Assembly (NCBI RefSeq): GCF_021800405.1
Contig: NZ_CP084550.1
Span: 3,162,001-3,226,000, forward strand
Source of the DNA: Arthrobacter sp. FW306-07-I
GTDB taxonomy: Bacteria; Actinomycetota; Actinomycetes; Actinomycetales; Micrococcaceae
Length of the DNA: 64,000 nucleotides
Direction of reading: 5' to 3'
The position numbers were made by a program, and so were the translations under genes. Shown here piece after piece: positions 7,848 to 17,942 of the stretch (positions within the stretch are counted from its first letter, which is position 1; every line of letters begins with the position of its first letter). The notes under the pieces are model-generated. The model had not been told where the DNA came from. It made no database searches and was given only the letters and a program-made list of their open reading frames with translations.

Positions 7848-10097
7848 ATGAACCCGGAACCTTCCGGAACAGCCACGTCCCAGGATGTTGCGGTGCCCGT
7901 CAGGGCACGCTTCGGCTCCTCCGAGGTACCGGCATCCAGGGCTACCCAGGACCGCATTGACATCCCGGAGTTCGCACCGAACCTGCAGCCGGAAGGCGAC
8001 ATCCGCCCCGACCGGTTCCTGGACCGCGAGCTGAGCTGGCTCGCCTTCAATTCCCGGGTGCTGGAGCTGGCCGAGGACCCCACCCTGCAACTTCTGGAGC
8101 GCGTCAACTTCCTGTCCATCTTCGCCTCCAACCTGGACGAGTTCTTCATGGTCCGCGTGGCCGGCCTCAAGCGCCGCATCGCCACGGGCCTGGCGGTCCC
8201 CTCCCCCGCCGGGCTGAGCCCCGTCGAGGTGCTGGAGAGCATCAGCGAGGAAGCCCACCGGCTCCAGGCGCGGCACGCCCAGGTGTACGCTGACCAGATC
8301 CGGCCGGCGCTGGCGTACGAGCACATCCACCTCATGCAGTGGGATGAACTGGACGACACAGCCCAGCAGCAGCTCAGCGTCATGTTCGCGGAAAAAGTCT
8401 TCCCCATCCTGACTCCCCTCGCCGTTGACCCGGCGCATCCCTTCCCGTACATTTCCGGTCTGTCGCTGAACCTCGCCGTGGTGGTGAGGAACCCCGTCAG
8501 CGACAAGGAACTCTTCGCCCGCGTCAAGGTCCCGGACCAGTTGCCGCGGCTGATCTCCATCGACGGTCCCCGTGCCGGCGCGGTGCCGGGCCGGGTTGCC
8601 CGGTTCATCGCGCTTGAGGAAGTCATCGCCGTCCACCTGGACAAACTGTTCCCGGGCATGGAGGTCCTGGAGCACCACACGTTCCGCGTCACCCGCAACG
8701 AGGACGTGGAGGTGGAGGAGGACGACGCCGAGAACCTCTTGCAGGCCCTTGAGAAGGAACTCCTGCGCCGCCGGTTCGGCCCGCCCGTCAGGCTTGAAGT
8801 CACCAACGACATCAACCCCAACATCCGTGCGCTCCTCATCCGCGAGCTGGGTGTGGAGGAATCCGAGGTGTACTCGGTGCCGGCTCCGCTGGACCTCCGG
8901 GGCCTCTCAGTCATTGCCGGCATCGACCGGGCCGACCTGCACTACCCCAAGCATGTTCCGCACACCTCCAGGTACCTGAACGAGTCCGAGACCTCCAAGG
9001 CTGCGAACGTGTTCGCCGCCATGCGGCGCCGGGACATCCTGCTGCACCACCCGTATGACTCGTTTTCCACTTCAGTCCAGGCGTTCCTGGAACAGGCTGC
9101 GGCGGACCCAAAGGTCCAGGCCATCAAGCAGACCCTGTACCGCACGTCCGGCGACTCCCCCATCGTTGATGCCCTGATCGACGCTGCCGAGGCCGGCAAG
9201 CAGGTCCTGGCCCTGGTGGAGATCAAGGCGCGCTTCGATGAGCAGGCCAACATCTCCTGGGCCCGTAAGTTGGAGCAGGCCGGCGTGCACGTTGTCTACG
9301 GCATCGTTGGCCTGAAGACGCACTGCAAGCTTTCGCTGGTGGTCCGGCAGGAAGTGGACGGGCTGCGCCGCTACTGCCACATTGGCACCGGCAACTATCA
9401 CCCCCGCACGGCGCGCTACTACGAGGACCTGGGCCTGCTGACCGCCAACGAGCAGGTGGGCGAGGACCTCTCCAAGCTGTTCAACCAGCTCTCCGGCTAC
9501 GCACCGAAGTCCACCTTCAAACGGCTCCTGGTAGCCCCCCGCTCCGTCCGGTCGGGACTCATCGACCGGATCGAGACCGAGATCCGCAACGCCCGGGCGG
9601 GAGTGCCGGGGCATGTCCAGATCAAGGTCAACTCCATGGTGGACGAGGCAATTATCGACTCGCTCTACCGCGCGTCCCAGGCGGGGGTCAAGGTGGACGT
9701 GGTGGTCCGTGGCATCTGCTCGCTGCGTCCCGGCGTTCCAGGCCTGAGCGACAACATCACCGTCCGTTCCATCCTTGGCCGGTTCCTGGAGCACTCGCGG
9801 GTGTTCGCTTTCGCCAACGGCGGCGATCCCGTGGTGTACATCGGTTCCGCGGACATGATGCACCGGAACCTGGACCGCCGGGTGGAGGCCCTGGTCCAGC
9901 TGGCCAGCGCGGACGACATTACCTACGTCCTTGACCTCATGCGCCGCTACATGGCGCCGGAAACCTCCAGCTGGCACCTGGACAACGCGGGCCACTGGAC
10001 CCGGCACCACCTGTCCGAGGACGGCAAGCCGCTTGAAGACGTCCAGTCCTGGCTGCTGGCATCCCGGCCGCGGCAACGCAGCCTGAGCCGGCGATAG
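7848..10097 (+). CDS. ppk: Polyphosphate kinase 1
   Basis: This 749-residue protein matches PPK1. The N-terminal domain has [20 protein letters not shown] and [20 protein letters not shown]. The PLD-like catalytic core has [19 protein letters not shown], then [10 protein letters not shown], whose His is the autophosphorylated residue in the family, and [20 protein letters not shown]. The C-terminal domain carries the second HxK-type region ([19 protein letters not shown]). It makes polyphosphate from ATP and is usually membrane associated. An AAGGAG site supports the ATG. The first 45 residues are a variable, disordered leader. It is followed after 8 bases by mutT1, a conserved actinobacterial pairing. 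Confidence 0.95.
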   Translation: MNPEPSGTATSQDVAVPVRARFGSSEVPASRATQDRIDIPEFAPNLQPEGDIRPDRFLDRELSWLAFNSRVLELAEDPTLQLLERVNFLSIFASNLDEFFMVRVAGLKRRIATGLAVPSPAGLSPVEVLESISEEAHRLQARHAQVYADQIRPALAYEHIHLMQWDELDDTAQQQLSVMFAEKVFPILTPLAVDPAHPFPYISGLSLNLAVVVRNPVSDKELFARVKVPDQLPRLISIDGPRAGAVPGRVARFIALEEVIAVHLDKLFPGMEVLEHHTFRVTRNEDVEVEEDDAENLLQALEKELLRRRFGPPVRLEVTNDINPNIRALLIRELGVEESEVYSVPAPLDLRGLSVIAGIDRADLHYPKHVPHTSRYLNESETSKAANVFAAMRRRDILLHHPYDSFSTSVQAFLEQAAADPKVQAIKQTLYRTSGDSPIVDALIDAAEAGKQVLALVEIKARFDEQANISWARKLEQAGVHVVYGIVGLKTHCKLSLVVRQEVDGLRRYCHIGTGNYHPRTARYYEDLGLLTANEQVGEDLSKLFNQLSGYAPKSTFKRLLVAPRSVRSGLIDRIETEIRNARAGVPGHVQIKVNSMVDEAIIDSLYRASQAGVKVDVVVRGICSLRPGVPGLSDNITVRSILGRFLEHSRVFAFANGGDPVVYIGSADMMHRNLDRRVEALVQLASADDITYVLDLMRRYMAPETSSWHLDNAGHWTRHHLSEDGKPLEDVQSWLLASRPRQRSLSRR

Positions 10098-10105
10098 GCA
10101 GCCGC

Positions 10106-11074
10106 GTGTCGAGCGATGCACTCGTAGCTGACCAGACTGACCACCCAGGGGAACCCGTAGCGGTCACCGCTGCGGGTGCCATCCCGTGGCGGATCAACAA
10201 GGACAGCCTTGAAGTCCTGCTGATCCACCGGCCCCGTTACGACGATTGGTCCTGGCCCAAGGGAAAGATCGACGCCGGCGAGACGGTCCCCGAGTGCGCT
10301 GTCCGTGAGGTATGGGAGGAGATCGGCCTGCGAGCGCCGCTGGGCATACCGCTGCCGCCCATCCACTACCACGTGACGTCGGGCCTGAAGGTGGTCCACT
10401 ACTGGGCGGTAAAGGTCAACGGCACCACCTTGGTGCCGGACGGCAAGGAGGTGGACAGCGTCATGTGGTGCGCCCCCGAAAAGGCCGCCCGCCTGCTGTC
10501 CAACCCGTCCGACGTCGTACCCCTTGAATACCTGCGGGACGCGCACGAACGGGGCGCGCTGGACACTTGGCCGCTGCTGGTGTTGCGCCATGCCAAGGCC
10601 AAGCCGCGCTCCTCCTGGAGCAAGGCCGAGGGCGAGCGACCGCTGGCAGCCACCGGCACCCGGCAGGCGCAGGCTGTCGGCCGGCTGCTGCAGGCGTGGA
10701 AGCCGATGCGCATCGTCACCAGCCCGTGGCTGCGCTGCGTGGCCACCGTTGCTCCGTACGCGCGGGCCACGGGGGCCAAGGTGAAGCTCGCTGAAGGCCT
10801 CACCGAGCACAAGCACCAGCGCAGCCCCAAGAAGACGGCCGCCGTCATCGAGTCCCTGTTCGACAAGCAGAAGCCTGTGGTTGTCTGCACGCACCGGCCT
10901 GCCCTGCCGACGGTGCTGAAGCAGCTGGCGGAGCACATGCCGTCACACCTTGCCAAGCTGCTGCCGGCGCGCGAGCCGTACTTGTCACCAGGCGAAGTGG
11001 TGGTCTGCCACGTGGCCGTGGGCGGCAGGAAACGGGTCGTGGCGGTGGAGCAGTTCAAACCCTTCGATGACTAG
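10106..11074 (+). CDS. mutT1: NUDIX hydrolase fused to histidine phosphatase (MutT1 type)
   Basis: The 322-residue protein has an N-terminal NUDIX domain with the box GKIDAGETVPECAVREVWEE-IGL near residue 53, and a C-terminal histidine-phosphatase domain opening LLVLRHAKAKPRSSW (RHx motif) near residue 155. This is the layout of mycobacterial MutT1, which hydrolyses 8-oxo-GTP/dGTP to the diphosphate and then monophosphate and also acts on diadenosine polyphosphates. The start is GTG, 8 bases after ppk, so the two are probably one operon. TAG is the stop codon, as for several genes here. Confidence 0.9.
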   Translation: MSSDALVADQTDHPGEPVAVTAAGAIPWRINKDSLEVLLIHRPRYDDWSWPKGKIDAGETVPECAVREVWEEIGLRAPLGIPLPPIHYHVTSGLKVVHYWAVKVNGTTLVPDGKEVDSVMWCAPEKAARLLSNPSDVVPLEYLRDAHERGALDTWPLLVLRHAKAKPRSSWSKAEGERPLAATGTRQAQAVGRLLQAWKPMRIVTSPWLRCVATVAPYARATGAKVKLAEGLTEHKHQRSPKKTAAVIESLFDKQKPVVVCTHRPALPTVLKQLAEHMPSHLAKLLPAREPYLSPGEVVVCHVAVGGRKRVVAVEQFKPFDD

Positions 11075-11148
11075 GTTTTGCCTTCCGGCTTGACCCAGCC
11101 GATCCGGCAGCTTTGACTTAGGGGACGACGCACGCTTTTGGGGGAAAA

Positions 11149-12792
11149 GTGCAGGCTGCCACGATCGCTGTTGCCCACGACATTCCGCCTGCAGTCATCC
11201 TGTGGCCCCTGCTGCTGGCGGCCGCCGTTTATCTCCTGTTGCGGTCGATACTGCGGACAGGCGGCAGGAGAGACGTTGCAGCGGCAGCTGCGCGGCACGC
11301 ATTGTGGGTTGGGATCATCGGCTGGATGGGCAGTTCGCTGCTCCCAGTGACCAACGCAGGGATACTCCCCGTACCTGGAGCCGCAAATCGACCCATTGAG
11401 ATCCTGCCGGCCCTCGCCTGGCCTGTTTTCGGCTGCCTGGCTGCACACGTCCTGGGCCAACTGAGCTACTTCGGGTCGCGGTCGATGCCCGCTGGGCCGC
11501 GACATATCCGTCGCATCCGGGAGTTCCTGCCCCGCCGCCTGTCCTGGACCGTTGCTGTGGTCTTCCTGCTTTCTGCCGCGCAAATCATATGGACATCCAC
11601 TCTGCCCGGCTTTTCCCCGCTGCCGTACGAGTCGTGGCCTGACGGCACTGGCAGTTTTGTCCCAAGGGGCGGCGAAGGCCGGATTCCCGGCGTCCAACTC
11701 GCGGCATACCTTGGCGGTGCTTTGCTCGTCCTGGTACTTGGAACGCTGCTGGTGCTGGTGCTGGTGGCCCACCGCCCACCGCTTCCTGGGCTGGGCACAG
11801 ATGCTGATGGCCTGTTGAGGACCATTACCACGAACCGCTTTCTCCGCACGGTTGCAACCGTAGCCTCAGGGCTGGCGGCCATCGCAGGCAACCACGCAGC
11901 CCGCCCCGATCCGGCCACCGGGCCGGCCAACTGGCTTAACCCGGCCGGTGCCTTGAACCTGGCCGTCCTGCTGCTGATGCTTCTCTGGGCCCCACCCAGG
12001 CTTCCCGGGAGGTCACCGGCCCGCTGGAATGGCGGTGCCGGCCCGCAACCGGTCACCAGGCTGGTGGTGTCTATTGGCGCGGTCATGGGTCTGGCCGCAT
12101 TTGCGCCTGTGCCTGCAGCAATATTCGCCCCGGGAGCGGTTACCGGGAGCCCCGCGCTCTTCGTGGCCGCATCAGCCGCCGCCGTCCTGGCGGTTGTTGC
12201 GCTCGGAGAGCTGCTGGTCCACCGGAATTACGGGGCCGCGGACCAGCCCTGCCACTGGCCGCGCCAGACCGTCCCGCCCGCCATCGCCGGCACCCTTGTG
12301 GTGGCGGCGGCCGTTCTTGTGGCGGTCGTCGTCGTTGTTGCGTGGCGGCAGGTGGAGTTGGAAGTGGAACAAACGTGGCCGGTGACTGCCTGGACCAGCG
12401 CCGGACTCGTGCTCGTTTCCGGTGTTCCCCTTGCATTTACCCGAAGACGGAGCAGCGTCGCGGCGACGGTCCCGGGGCTCGATACCGCACTCCGCGCCAT
12501 TACCGTGCACCGCGTCATCCGTACCCTCGCCGCTTTCCTCGCTGCGGAGGCAGGAGTGCTGCTGATGAGCGCAGGACCAAAGCTGCACCGGACATCCCCC
12601 ACTCTGGACCCGGACCACTGGGGCAACATGTGGGAGGCGGCGCCCGCCGTCGGGGCTCTGCTGGCGGCGGCCGCAGTGGTGGTCGCGGTGATTCCCGTTG
12701 CCGGCCACACGACGCGAGCGCGAGCAGCAGCACCGCCAGTCCATGACCCCCAGCCAGTAGACTTGGGGCGTGAGCATCCCAACGCCTTATGA
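11149..12792 (+). CDS. Large polytopic membrane protein with internal duplication
   Basis: The frame starts at GTG and gives 547 residues with roughly 12 hydrophobic segments. No family is recognised. Two parts resemble each other: around residue 217 ([20 protein letters not shown], then [15 protein letters not shown]) and around residue 441 ([20 protein letters not shown], then [15 protein letters not shown]). Both follow two hydrophobic segments and precede a short polar loop containing a Trp/Asn-Pro-rich piece and another helix, which suggests a tandem duplication of a membrane unit. The 3' end overlaps the start of thyA by 23 bases in another frame. It may be a lineage-specific insertion between mutT1 and thyA. 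Confidence 0.65.
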   Translation: MQAATIAVAHDIPPAVILWPLLLAAAVYLLLRSILRTGGRRDVAAAAARHALWVGIIGWMGSSLLPVTNAGILPVPGAANRPIEILPALAWPVFGCLAAHVLGQLSYFGSRSMPAGPRHIRRIREFLPRRLSWTVAVVFLLSAAQIIWTSTLPGFSPLPYESWPDGTGSFVPRGGEGRIPGVQLAAYLGGALLVLVLGTLLVLVLVAHRPPLPGLGTDADGLLRTITTNRFLRTVATVASGLAAIAGNHAARPDPATGPANWLNPAGALNLAVLLLMLLWAPPRLPGRSPARWNGGAGPQPVTRLVVSIGAVMGLAAFAPVPAAIFAPGAVTGSPALFVAASAAAVLAVVALGELLVHRNYGAADQPCHWPRQTVPPAIAGTLVVAAAVLVAVVVVVAWRQVELEVEQTWPVTAWTSAGLVLVSGVPLAFTRRRSSVAATVPGLDTALRAITVHRVIRTLAAFLAAEAGVLLMSAGPKLHRTSPTLDPDHWGNMWEAAPAVGALLAAAAVVVAVIPVAGHTTRARAAAPPVHDPQPVDLGREHPNAL

Positions 12793-13573
12793 AGACCTCC
12801 TGCGCGATGTCCTGGCCAACGGCACGCATAAATCGGACCGTACGGGCACCGGAACCACCAGCGTTTTCGGGCGCCAGATCCGCTTTGACCTCTCCAAGAG
12901 CTTTCCCTTGATCACCACCAAGCGTGTCCACTTCAAGTCCGTGGCCGTGGAACTCCTGTGGTTCCTGCGCGGCGAGACCAACATCAAGTGGATGACCGAC
13001 CAGGGGGTCACCATCTGGAACGAATGGGCGGATGAAGACGGCGACCTTGGCCCGGTCTACGGCGTGCAGTGGCGCAGCTGGCCGACCCCCGACGGCGGCC
13101 ACATCGACCAGATCGCTGAGCTCATCGAGAACCTGAAGTCGAACCCCGACTCCCGCCGGCACATCGTGTCTGCGTGGAATGTCTCCGAGCTCAACGACAT
13201 GGCGCTGCCGCCCTGCCACGCGTTCTTCCAGTTCTATGTGGCCAACGGAAAGCTGTCCTGCCAGCTCTACCAGCGCTCCGCTGACATGTTCCTGGGTGTT
13301 CCGTTCAACATCGCCTCCTACGCGCTGCTCACGTGCATGGTGGCGCAGCAGGTGGGGTTGGAGCCGGGCGAATTCATTTGGACTGGCGGGGACGTCCACA
13401 TCTACGAGAACCATATGGACCAGGTCCTCAAACAGCTGGAACGCGAGCCGTACGAGTACCCGCAGCTGAAGATCAACCGGAAGCCGGCGTCGATCTTCGA
13501 CTACACCCTGGAGGACTTCGACGTGGTTGGCTACAAGCACCACCCTACGATCAAGGCACCGATAGCGGTATGA
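12770..13573 (+). CDS. thyA: Thymidylate synthase
   Basis: This 267-residue protein matches ThyA in length (264 in E. coli). It contains the folate/dUMP region GTKSxF-like [18 protein letters not shown], the active-site motif [13 protein letters not shown] with the nucleophilic Cys near residue 149, and [20 protein letters not shown]. It methylates dUMP to dTMP with methylene-tetrahydrofolate, producing dihydrofolate for the neighbouring FolA. The start is GTG at 12770, inside the end of the preceding membrane-protein gene. Its TGA overlaps the folA ATG (ATGA), so the two are translationally coupled. Confidence 0.95.
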   Translation: MSIPTPYEDLLRDVLANGTHKSDRTGTGTTSVFGRQIRFDLSKSFPLITTKRVHFKSVAVELLWFLRGETNIKWMTDQGVTIWNEWADEDGDLGPVYGVQWRSWPTPDGGHIDQIAELIENLKSNPDSRRHIVSAWNVSELNDMALPPCHAFFQFYVANGKLSCQLYQRSADMFLGVPFNIASYALLTCMVAQQVGLEPGEFIWTGGDVHIYENHMDQVLKQLEREPYEYPQLKINRKPASIFDYTLEDFDVVGYKHHPTIKAPIAV

Positions 13574-14154
13574 GCACCGAAAACTTTACGGATCCGCAGT
13601 CCTTCACGGAGGAACTGGCCGCCTCAATCACCGGCGTCGGGCTGGTCTGGGCGCAGACCTCCGACGGCGTGATCGGCAAGGACGGGGACATGCCCTGGCA
13701 CCTGCCCGAGGACCTTAAGCACTTCACCCGGCTCACCACCGGGCATCCCGTCATCATGGGCCGCAAGACGTGGCTGTCCTTCCCGGACAAGTACCGTCCC
13801 CTGCCCGGCCGCACCAACATCGTGATCACCCGGCAGAAGAGTTGGGCCGACACACCTGAGGCGGAGGGCGCCGTCGTGGTTCCCTCCCTTGATGATGCGC
13901 TCCTTGAGTCGCAGTTTGTCGACGGCGGCGAAACGGTGTGGATCCTGGGCGGCGGCGAGGTGTTCCGCCAGTCCACCGAGCTGGCCAACGTCGCGGTGGT
14001 CACCACCATCGATGTGAAGGCCGACGGCGACACGTTCGCTCCCGAGCTTGGCCCCGGTTGGGAGGCCACCGCCTCCGTCCCGCCCGACGGGTGGCTGACG
14101 GGGGCCAACGGCACGCGCTACCGATTCACCAAATGGTCACGGACAGAGGGCTAG
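13570..14154 (+). CDS. folA: Dihydrofolate reductase
   Basis: The 194-residue protein starts at the ATG overlapping the thyA stop by four bases. It has the DHFR signatures [20 protein letters not shown] and [13 protein letters not shown], with the catalytic acidic residue in PEDL, and later [11 protein letters not shown] of the NADPH site. It regenerates tetrahydrofolate from the dihydrofolate made by ThyA. A 35-residue N-terminal extension relative to E. coli DHFR ([12 protein letters not shown]...) is common in this group. The open frame upstream of the ATG lies within thyA and is not coding. Confidence 0.93.
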   Translation: MSTENFTDPQSFTEELAASITGVGLVWAQTSDGVIGKDGDMPWHLPEDLKHFTRLTTGHPVIMGRKTWLSFPDKYRPLPGRTNIVITRQKSWADTPEAEGAVVVPSLDDALLESQFVDGGETVWILGGGEVFRQSTELANVAVVTTIDVKADGDTFAPELGPGWEATASVPPDGWLTGANGTRYRFTKWSRTEG

Positions 14155-14158
14155 GAAC

Positions 14159-14377
14159 ATGCTGAAGAAACCGGAAACCTTGTTCGTCCTGGGCTACATG
14201 CTGCTGCCCCTCCTAGCGCTGCTCTCCGCAATCGTGGGGCTGACGATGATCCTGGGCGGCAACAAGATCGCCGGAGCCATCGTGCTGGTGGTGGTCACGC
14301 AGGTCTTCACCTTCGGTGCGTTCTTTGCGCTCCGCGCGCGGAAAGCAGCGGTGCTGGAGCAGTCGGACCAAAGCTAG
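14159..14377 (+). CDS. Small two-helix membrane protein
   Basis: A 72-residue protein begins 4 bases after folA with TAGGAAC upstream. It has two hydrophobic segments (about 10-32 and 38-58) separated by GGNKIAG and a basic, polar tail. NAD-, metal- or DNA-binding motifs are absent. It is likely cotranscribed with thyA-folA. Similar short proteins follow folA in related genera, as far as I recall. Function is unknown. Confidence 0.7.
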   Translation: MLKKPETLFVLGYMLLPLLALLSAIVGLTMILGGNKIAGAIVLVVVTQVFTFGAFFALRARKAAVLEQSDQS

Positions 14378-14490
14378 CGCTTACGGCGGCGGCATGGGGA
14401 GGCCACCCCATCGCGGCCGGCCTGCTCCTGCCCTAGGCTGGGGCACGCAGCACTCTGGGGGCTGTTGAATGAATATTGGGGGGAATTCTG

Positions 14491-15480
14491 GTGGCAGGAA
14501 CTTTGTGGGGCGCGGACGTCGAGCAACTGCGCACCCTCGCGCAGCAGTTCAGCAAGACGGCGGACCTGCTGCAGCAGCAATCGACGCAACTGAGCAGCCA
14601 GATCAACAACAACCCGGCCTGGAAGGGCGCAGACGCCCAGCGATTCCGGTCTGACTGGAACACCAACCACCGGACGCTTCTGCAACAGACCGTCTCGCGG
14701 TTGCAGCAGGAATCAAAGGTGCTGCTCAAGAACGCGGATGAGCAGGAGAAGGCCAGTACTAACGGCTCGGGCTCCGGTGGAGGATCCGGCGCGGGTGGTC
14801 CTGGAGGCAGCAACGGCCCCCGCCCGCCAATGCCGGGGCAGGGCAGCAACGATCCTTGGGGACCGGACTGGCTGACTGATCCGGACTCCCCGTCCCGCAG
14901 CGGCTGGGACATCTACAACCTCACCAAAGCGTTGCCGAATCTCCGGGCAGGACTGTTCGATCTTCCCCATTTCATCAGCAAGGCAGACAACCTCGGCGAG
15001 TTCCTCTTCTCTGGAGACTTCCGGAGCGTTGCAAAGGCCGTCCAGGACTCGAACATGCTGAGCCAGTATTTCAACACCTCTTCTGAGTTGTTCGACGGCA
15101 GGTGGGACACCGCCCTGAACCTCGCCGAGGGCGGCAAGGCGGCCAAGTTTTTCGAGTTCGGAGGTAAAGCCTTGGGCGGCATCGGAGTTGGCCTTGATGC
15201 CCTTGACGCTCTCAACAACTTCAGCAATGGCAATCCTGACGACAACGGCCAAGCCTGGTATTCGGTGGTCAAGGCAGGGTTGGGCGCAGCCGGCTTCATC
15301 CCGCCCCCCGTTGGGACCGCTGCAATGGTAGCGTCCGGCGCATTGGCCATCTACGACAATGTTCCGGTAGTCAAGGAAACAGTCAATGCCGTCGGCGCGT
15401 CCATCGCTGATGGTGCCAAGGAAGCTTGGGAAGGCGCCGGGGATGCGGCCGAAAAAGTCGGGGACTTCTTTGGATTCTGA
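14491..15480 (+). CDS. WXG100-like secreted protein with long C-terminal region
   Basis: The start is set at GTG 14491 because a GGGGGGA site lies 7 bases upstream; the frame is open to a TTG at 14476. The protein is about 329 residues. The first 90 form a WXG100/LXG-like helical hairpin: a Gln-rich first helix, a turn NPAWKGADAQRFRSDW with the W-x-G motif, and a second helix. A Gly/Ser/Pro linker (about 95-130) follows, then a C-terminal part with a GIGVGLDALDALNNFSNG helix and a hydrophobic Gly/Ala-rich segment near 270-295. This fits a type VII-secreted effector or surface protein. No known toxin motif is seen. Confidence 0.7.
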   Translation: MAGTLWGADVEQLRTLAQQFSKTADLLQQQSTQLSSQINNNPAWKGADAQRFRSDWNTNHRTLLQQTVSRLQQESKVLLKNADEQEKASTNGSGSGGGSGAGGPGGSNGPRPPMPGQGSNDPWGPDWLTDPDSPSRSGWDIYNLTKALPNLRAGLFDLPHFISKADNLGEFLFSGDFRSVAKAVQDSNMLSQYFNTSSELFDGRWDTALNLAEGGKAAKFFEFGGKALGGIGVGLDALDALNNFSNGNPDDNGQAWYSVVKAGLGAAGFIPPPVGTAAMVASGALAIYDNVPVVKETVNAVGASIADGAKEAWEGAGDAAEKVGDFFGF

Positions 15481-15503
15481 GCCCACAACGAGAGGTATTG
15501 ACG

Positions 15504-16142
15504 ATGACTGAGACAACTGCGGAAGCCATCCCCGACGCCATCGGATATGGCTTTGCCGAGATGGTTACCCTCGCACGTCTGAAGGGCGGGGACGCTGCCG
15601 TGCTCAGCGCTGAAGCACTGAGGGTTGATGGCTATCTGAACAACACGGACATGGTGAGCGCAGGCGCGTCCTCACTGGTGGCCCGTGGCCTGGCCAAGGC
15701 CGAAAGTGACGGGCTCCTCTCCGTATCAGGACCCACTGCCGCCGTGGCTGCCCTTCTCTCCTCCGCCACCCGCCGCATTGAGATCTCGCTGCTGACGGCC
15801 GAAGGGGGCGACAGCGTCGTCTTCATGGAAAGCGATGACATCCATCTGCTGTTCCAGCCCCGCGCCTACTTCACGTGGTGGGCAATGGCTCAACGACCGG
15901 ATGTTACCGCCGCCGAGGCCAACCTCATGGTTATCAAGCAGCACCTGGACAACAACCCGGAGGGCGGCGCCACTCTCCGCCGCCGCGAGGATCCCACCGG
16001 ACAGACCCTTTACGTGAAGAAGGGCGGCGATGGGGCATGGACCACCGGTACGGCCGACTCGCAGCAAGAGAACATTATTGAAACCATGGGCGTGGATGAA
16101 GCTTCCCTTCTTGAACAGATCCGCACCATCCGTAAGGACTGA
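15504..16142 (+). CDS. Hypothetical protein of the WXG100 cassette, possible chaperone-like partner
   Basis: This 212-residue protein starts at ATG 15504 with GAGAGG upstream, 23 bases after the WXG100-like gene. It is acidic and soluble. The N-terminal 90 residues alternate helices and read like a small winged-helix bundle (LARLKGGDAAVLSAEALRV, LVARGLAKAESDGLLSVSG). The rest mixes strands, including YFTWWAMAQRPDVTAAEANL. No signal peptide or membrane helix is present. It vaguely recalls ESX EspG-type chaperones in position and size, but I cannot support that by motif. Function unknown. Confidence 0.6.
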   Translation: MTETTAEAIPDAIGYGFAEMVTLARLKGGDAAVLSAEALRVDGYLNNTDMVSAGASSLVARGLAKAESDGLLSVSGPTAAVAALLSSATRRIEISLLTAEGGDSVVFMESDDIHLLFQPRAYFTWWAMAQRPDVTAAEANLMVIKQHLDNNPEGGATLRRREDPTGQTLYVKKGGDGAWTTGTADSQQENIIETMGVDEASLLEQIRTIRKD

Positions 16143-16144
16143 CT

Positions 16145-16561
16145 GTGAACTTCGACCGCGACCGTGAACGCCGCAACGACGAAGTGTATGCCGAGCACAA
16201 GGCAGCGCTTGCACGGGGTGAGAAACGCGTTCTGCGCAGGACCAATACGGGCGAGCTGCACAGCTATCCCGGGGACGAGATCGGCTTTTCCCCGGGCCGA
16301 GGCCAGGCACAGGTCCGGACCTGGTGGGGCATGGGAATAGTGTCTGCCTTTCTGGGGCTCATGTTCCTTGGCTCTTCAGTTCTGTTCCTCGCTTCGTTCG
16401 GGCACACCGCAGGGCCCGAGTGGGGCGCGTTGTTCGCCATCGCTTTAGGGGGATTCGGCGCTTGGTACACCTTCGGCTTGGCGAGGGACGAGTACCGGGC
16501 CAAGAAGCTGCGTAAGGAACGGCACGCACCGGAACCAGGAGCAGGACATGTCAGCGAGTGA
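16145..16561 (+). CDS. Two-helix membrane protein of the WXG100 cassette
   Basis: A 138-residue protein starts at GTG, 2 bases after the previous stop, so it is probably cotranslated. A charged cytoplasmic N-terminus (about 55 residues, many Arg/Lys/Glu) precedes two hydrophobic segments (MGIVSAFLGLMFLGSSVLFL and ALFAIALGGFGAWYTFGLAR) and a basic tail. This is a typical hairpin membrane topology with both ends inside. No family is recognised. Its tight linkage suggests it acts with the two upstream genes. Confidence 0.6.
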   Translation: MNFDRDRERRNDEVYAEHKAALARGEKRVLRRTNTGELHSYPGDEIGFSPGRGQAQVRTWWGMGIVSAFLGLMFLGSSVLFLASFGHTAGPEWGALFAIALGGFGAWYTFGLARDEYRAKKLRKERHAPEPGAGHVSE

Positions 16562-16731
16562 CCAGCAGGCAAGCTCCGAATGCAAAGCGGAAAAGCTGCC
16601 CAAGGGCAGGAACCTCCCGCGACCGCTCGAATGAATGCCTCAGGTGCCTGCCGCCGTCGTACCTTTCCAAGCCGCCCACGGCGTGACGTAACCGACTGCG
16701 CCGTGCCGGATACGAAGTCTAAACTGGACCA

Positions 16732-17862
16732 ATGACTACAGCAGCTACCCCTTCCGTCGGCCTGGTCGGATGGCGCGGCATGGTCGGTTCCGTCCTGATG
16801 CAGCGCATGCAGGACGAGGGCGACTTCGCCAACATCAACCCGGTGTTCTTCTCCACCTCCAACGCGGGAGGTGCCGCGCCGTCCTTCGCTGACGGCGCCG
16901 GCAAGCTCGAGAACGCGTTCGACCTCGACACCCTGGCCAAGCTGCCCATTATCGTCACCGCCCAGGGCGGCGACTACACCAAGCAGGTCCACGGCGAGCT
17001 GCGCAGCCGCGGCTGGGACGGCCTCTGGATCGACGCCGCCTCCACCCTGCGCATGAACGACGACTCGATCATCGTGCTGGACCCCATCAACCGCGACGTC
17101 ATCGACAAGGGCCTGGTCAACGGCACCAAGGACTTCATCGGCGGCAACTGCACCGTGTCCTGCATGCTCATGGGCCTCGGCGGCCTGTTCAAGAACGGCC
17201 TGGTGGAGTGGGGAACCTCCATGACCTACCAGGCAGCCTCAGGCGGCGGCGCGCGGCACATGCGTGAGCTGCTCAGCCAGTTCGGCACGCTCAACGCCGA
17301 GGTCAGCACGGAACTGGACGACCCCGCATCGGCCATCCTGGACATTGACCGCAAGGTCCTGGCCCACCAGCGCTCCGACATCGACGCCACCCAGTTCGGC
17401 GTCCCCCTGGCCGGCTCCCTGATCCCCTGGATCGACGCCGACCTGGGCAACGGGCAGTCCAAGGAAGAGTGGAAGGCCGGGGTTGAGACCAACAAGATCC
17501 TGGGCACCTCCGAGGAAAACCGGGTGATCATGGACGGCCTCTGCGTCCGGATCGGCGCCATGCGCTCCCACTCCCAGGCCCTGACCCTGAAGCTCCGCGA
17601 GGACCTGTCCGTCGCCGAGATCGAAAAGCTCCTGGACGAGGACAACCAGTGGGCCAAGGTGGTTCCCAACACCAAGGAAGCCTCGATGGCCGAGCTGACC
17701 CCCGTGGCTGCCTCCGGCACCCTGGACATTCCCGTGGGGCGCATCCGCAAGATGGAGATGGGGCCGCAGTACATCAGCGCGTTCACCGTTGGCGACCAGC
17801 TCCTCTGGGGCGCCGCCGAGCCGCTGCGCCGCATGCTCAACATCGCCACCGGTAACCTGTAA
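16732..17862 (+). CDS. asd: Aspartate-semialdehyde dehydrogenase
   Basis: The 376-residue protein matches the longer gamma-proteobacterial-type Asd. It has the NADP-binding start [18 protein letters not shown], the active-site region [17 protein letters not shown] with the catalytic Cys near residue 138, and the segment [19 protein letters not shown]. It reduces aspartyl phosphate to aspartate semialdehyde, the branch point to lysine, diaminopimelate, methionine and threonine. It is followed by a strong hairpin terminator. Upstream, 170 bases without a gene separate it from the WXG100 cassette. Confidence 0.93.
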   Translation: MTTAATPSVGLVGWRGMVGSVLMQRMQDEGDFANINPVFFSTSNAGGAAPSFADGAGKLENAFDLDTLAKLPIIVTAQGGDYTKQVHGELRSRGWDGLWIDAASTLRMNDDSIIVLDPINRDVIDKGLVNGTKDFIGGNCTVSCMLMGLGGLFKNGLVEWGTSMTYQAASGGGARHMRELLSQFGTLNAEVSTELDDPASAILDIDRKVLAHQRSDIDATQFGVPLAGSLIPWIDADLGNGQSKEEWKAGVETNKILGTSEENRVIMDGLCVRIGAMRSHSQALTLKLREDLSVAEIEKLLDEDNQWAKVVPNTKEASMAELTPVAASGTLDIPVGRIRKMEMGPQYISAFTVGDQLLWGAAEPLRRMLNIATGNL

Positions 17863-17882
17863 CGCCTACAGATTGCTGTCAG

Positions 17883-17942
17883 AGCGGCCCTTGCCCGCAT
17901 GACCGTTGCGGCCCAGCGACGGTCATGCGGGCAAGGGCCGCT
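17883..17942 (+). terminator. Perfect 24-base inverted repeat with T-run after asd
   Basis: Two perfect 24-base arms (17883-17906 and 17919-17942) enclose a 12-base loop and are followed by TTTT, a strong intrinsic terminator for asd. The arms contain the unit CGGTCATGCGGGCAAGGG, which recurs in tandem at 18491-18528. On the other strand the right arm encodes the last codons and stop of the ancestral DUF559 frame. Confidence 0.8.

Noticed and set aside
6032..8923. A very long leftward open frame (963 codons) across glnR, mshD and ppk
   Set aside because: It crosses three well-supported genes on the other strand and has Ser/Arg/Thr-rich shadow composition.
17879..17922. The frame extension of the DUF559 remnant to 17879 as a true C-terminus
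   Set aside because: Its Pro/Gly/Ala-rich sequence is out-of-frame reading after the 1-base insertion; the other frame gives the family-like ending.
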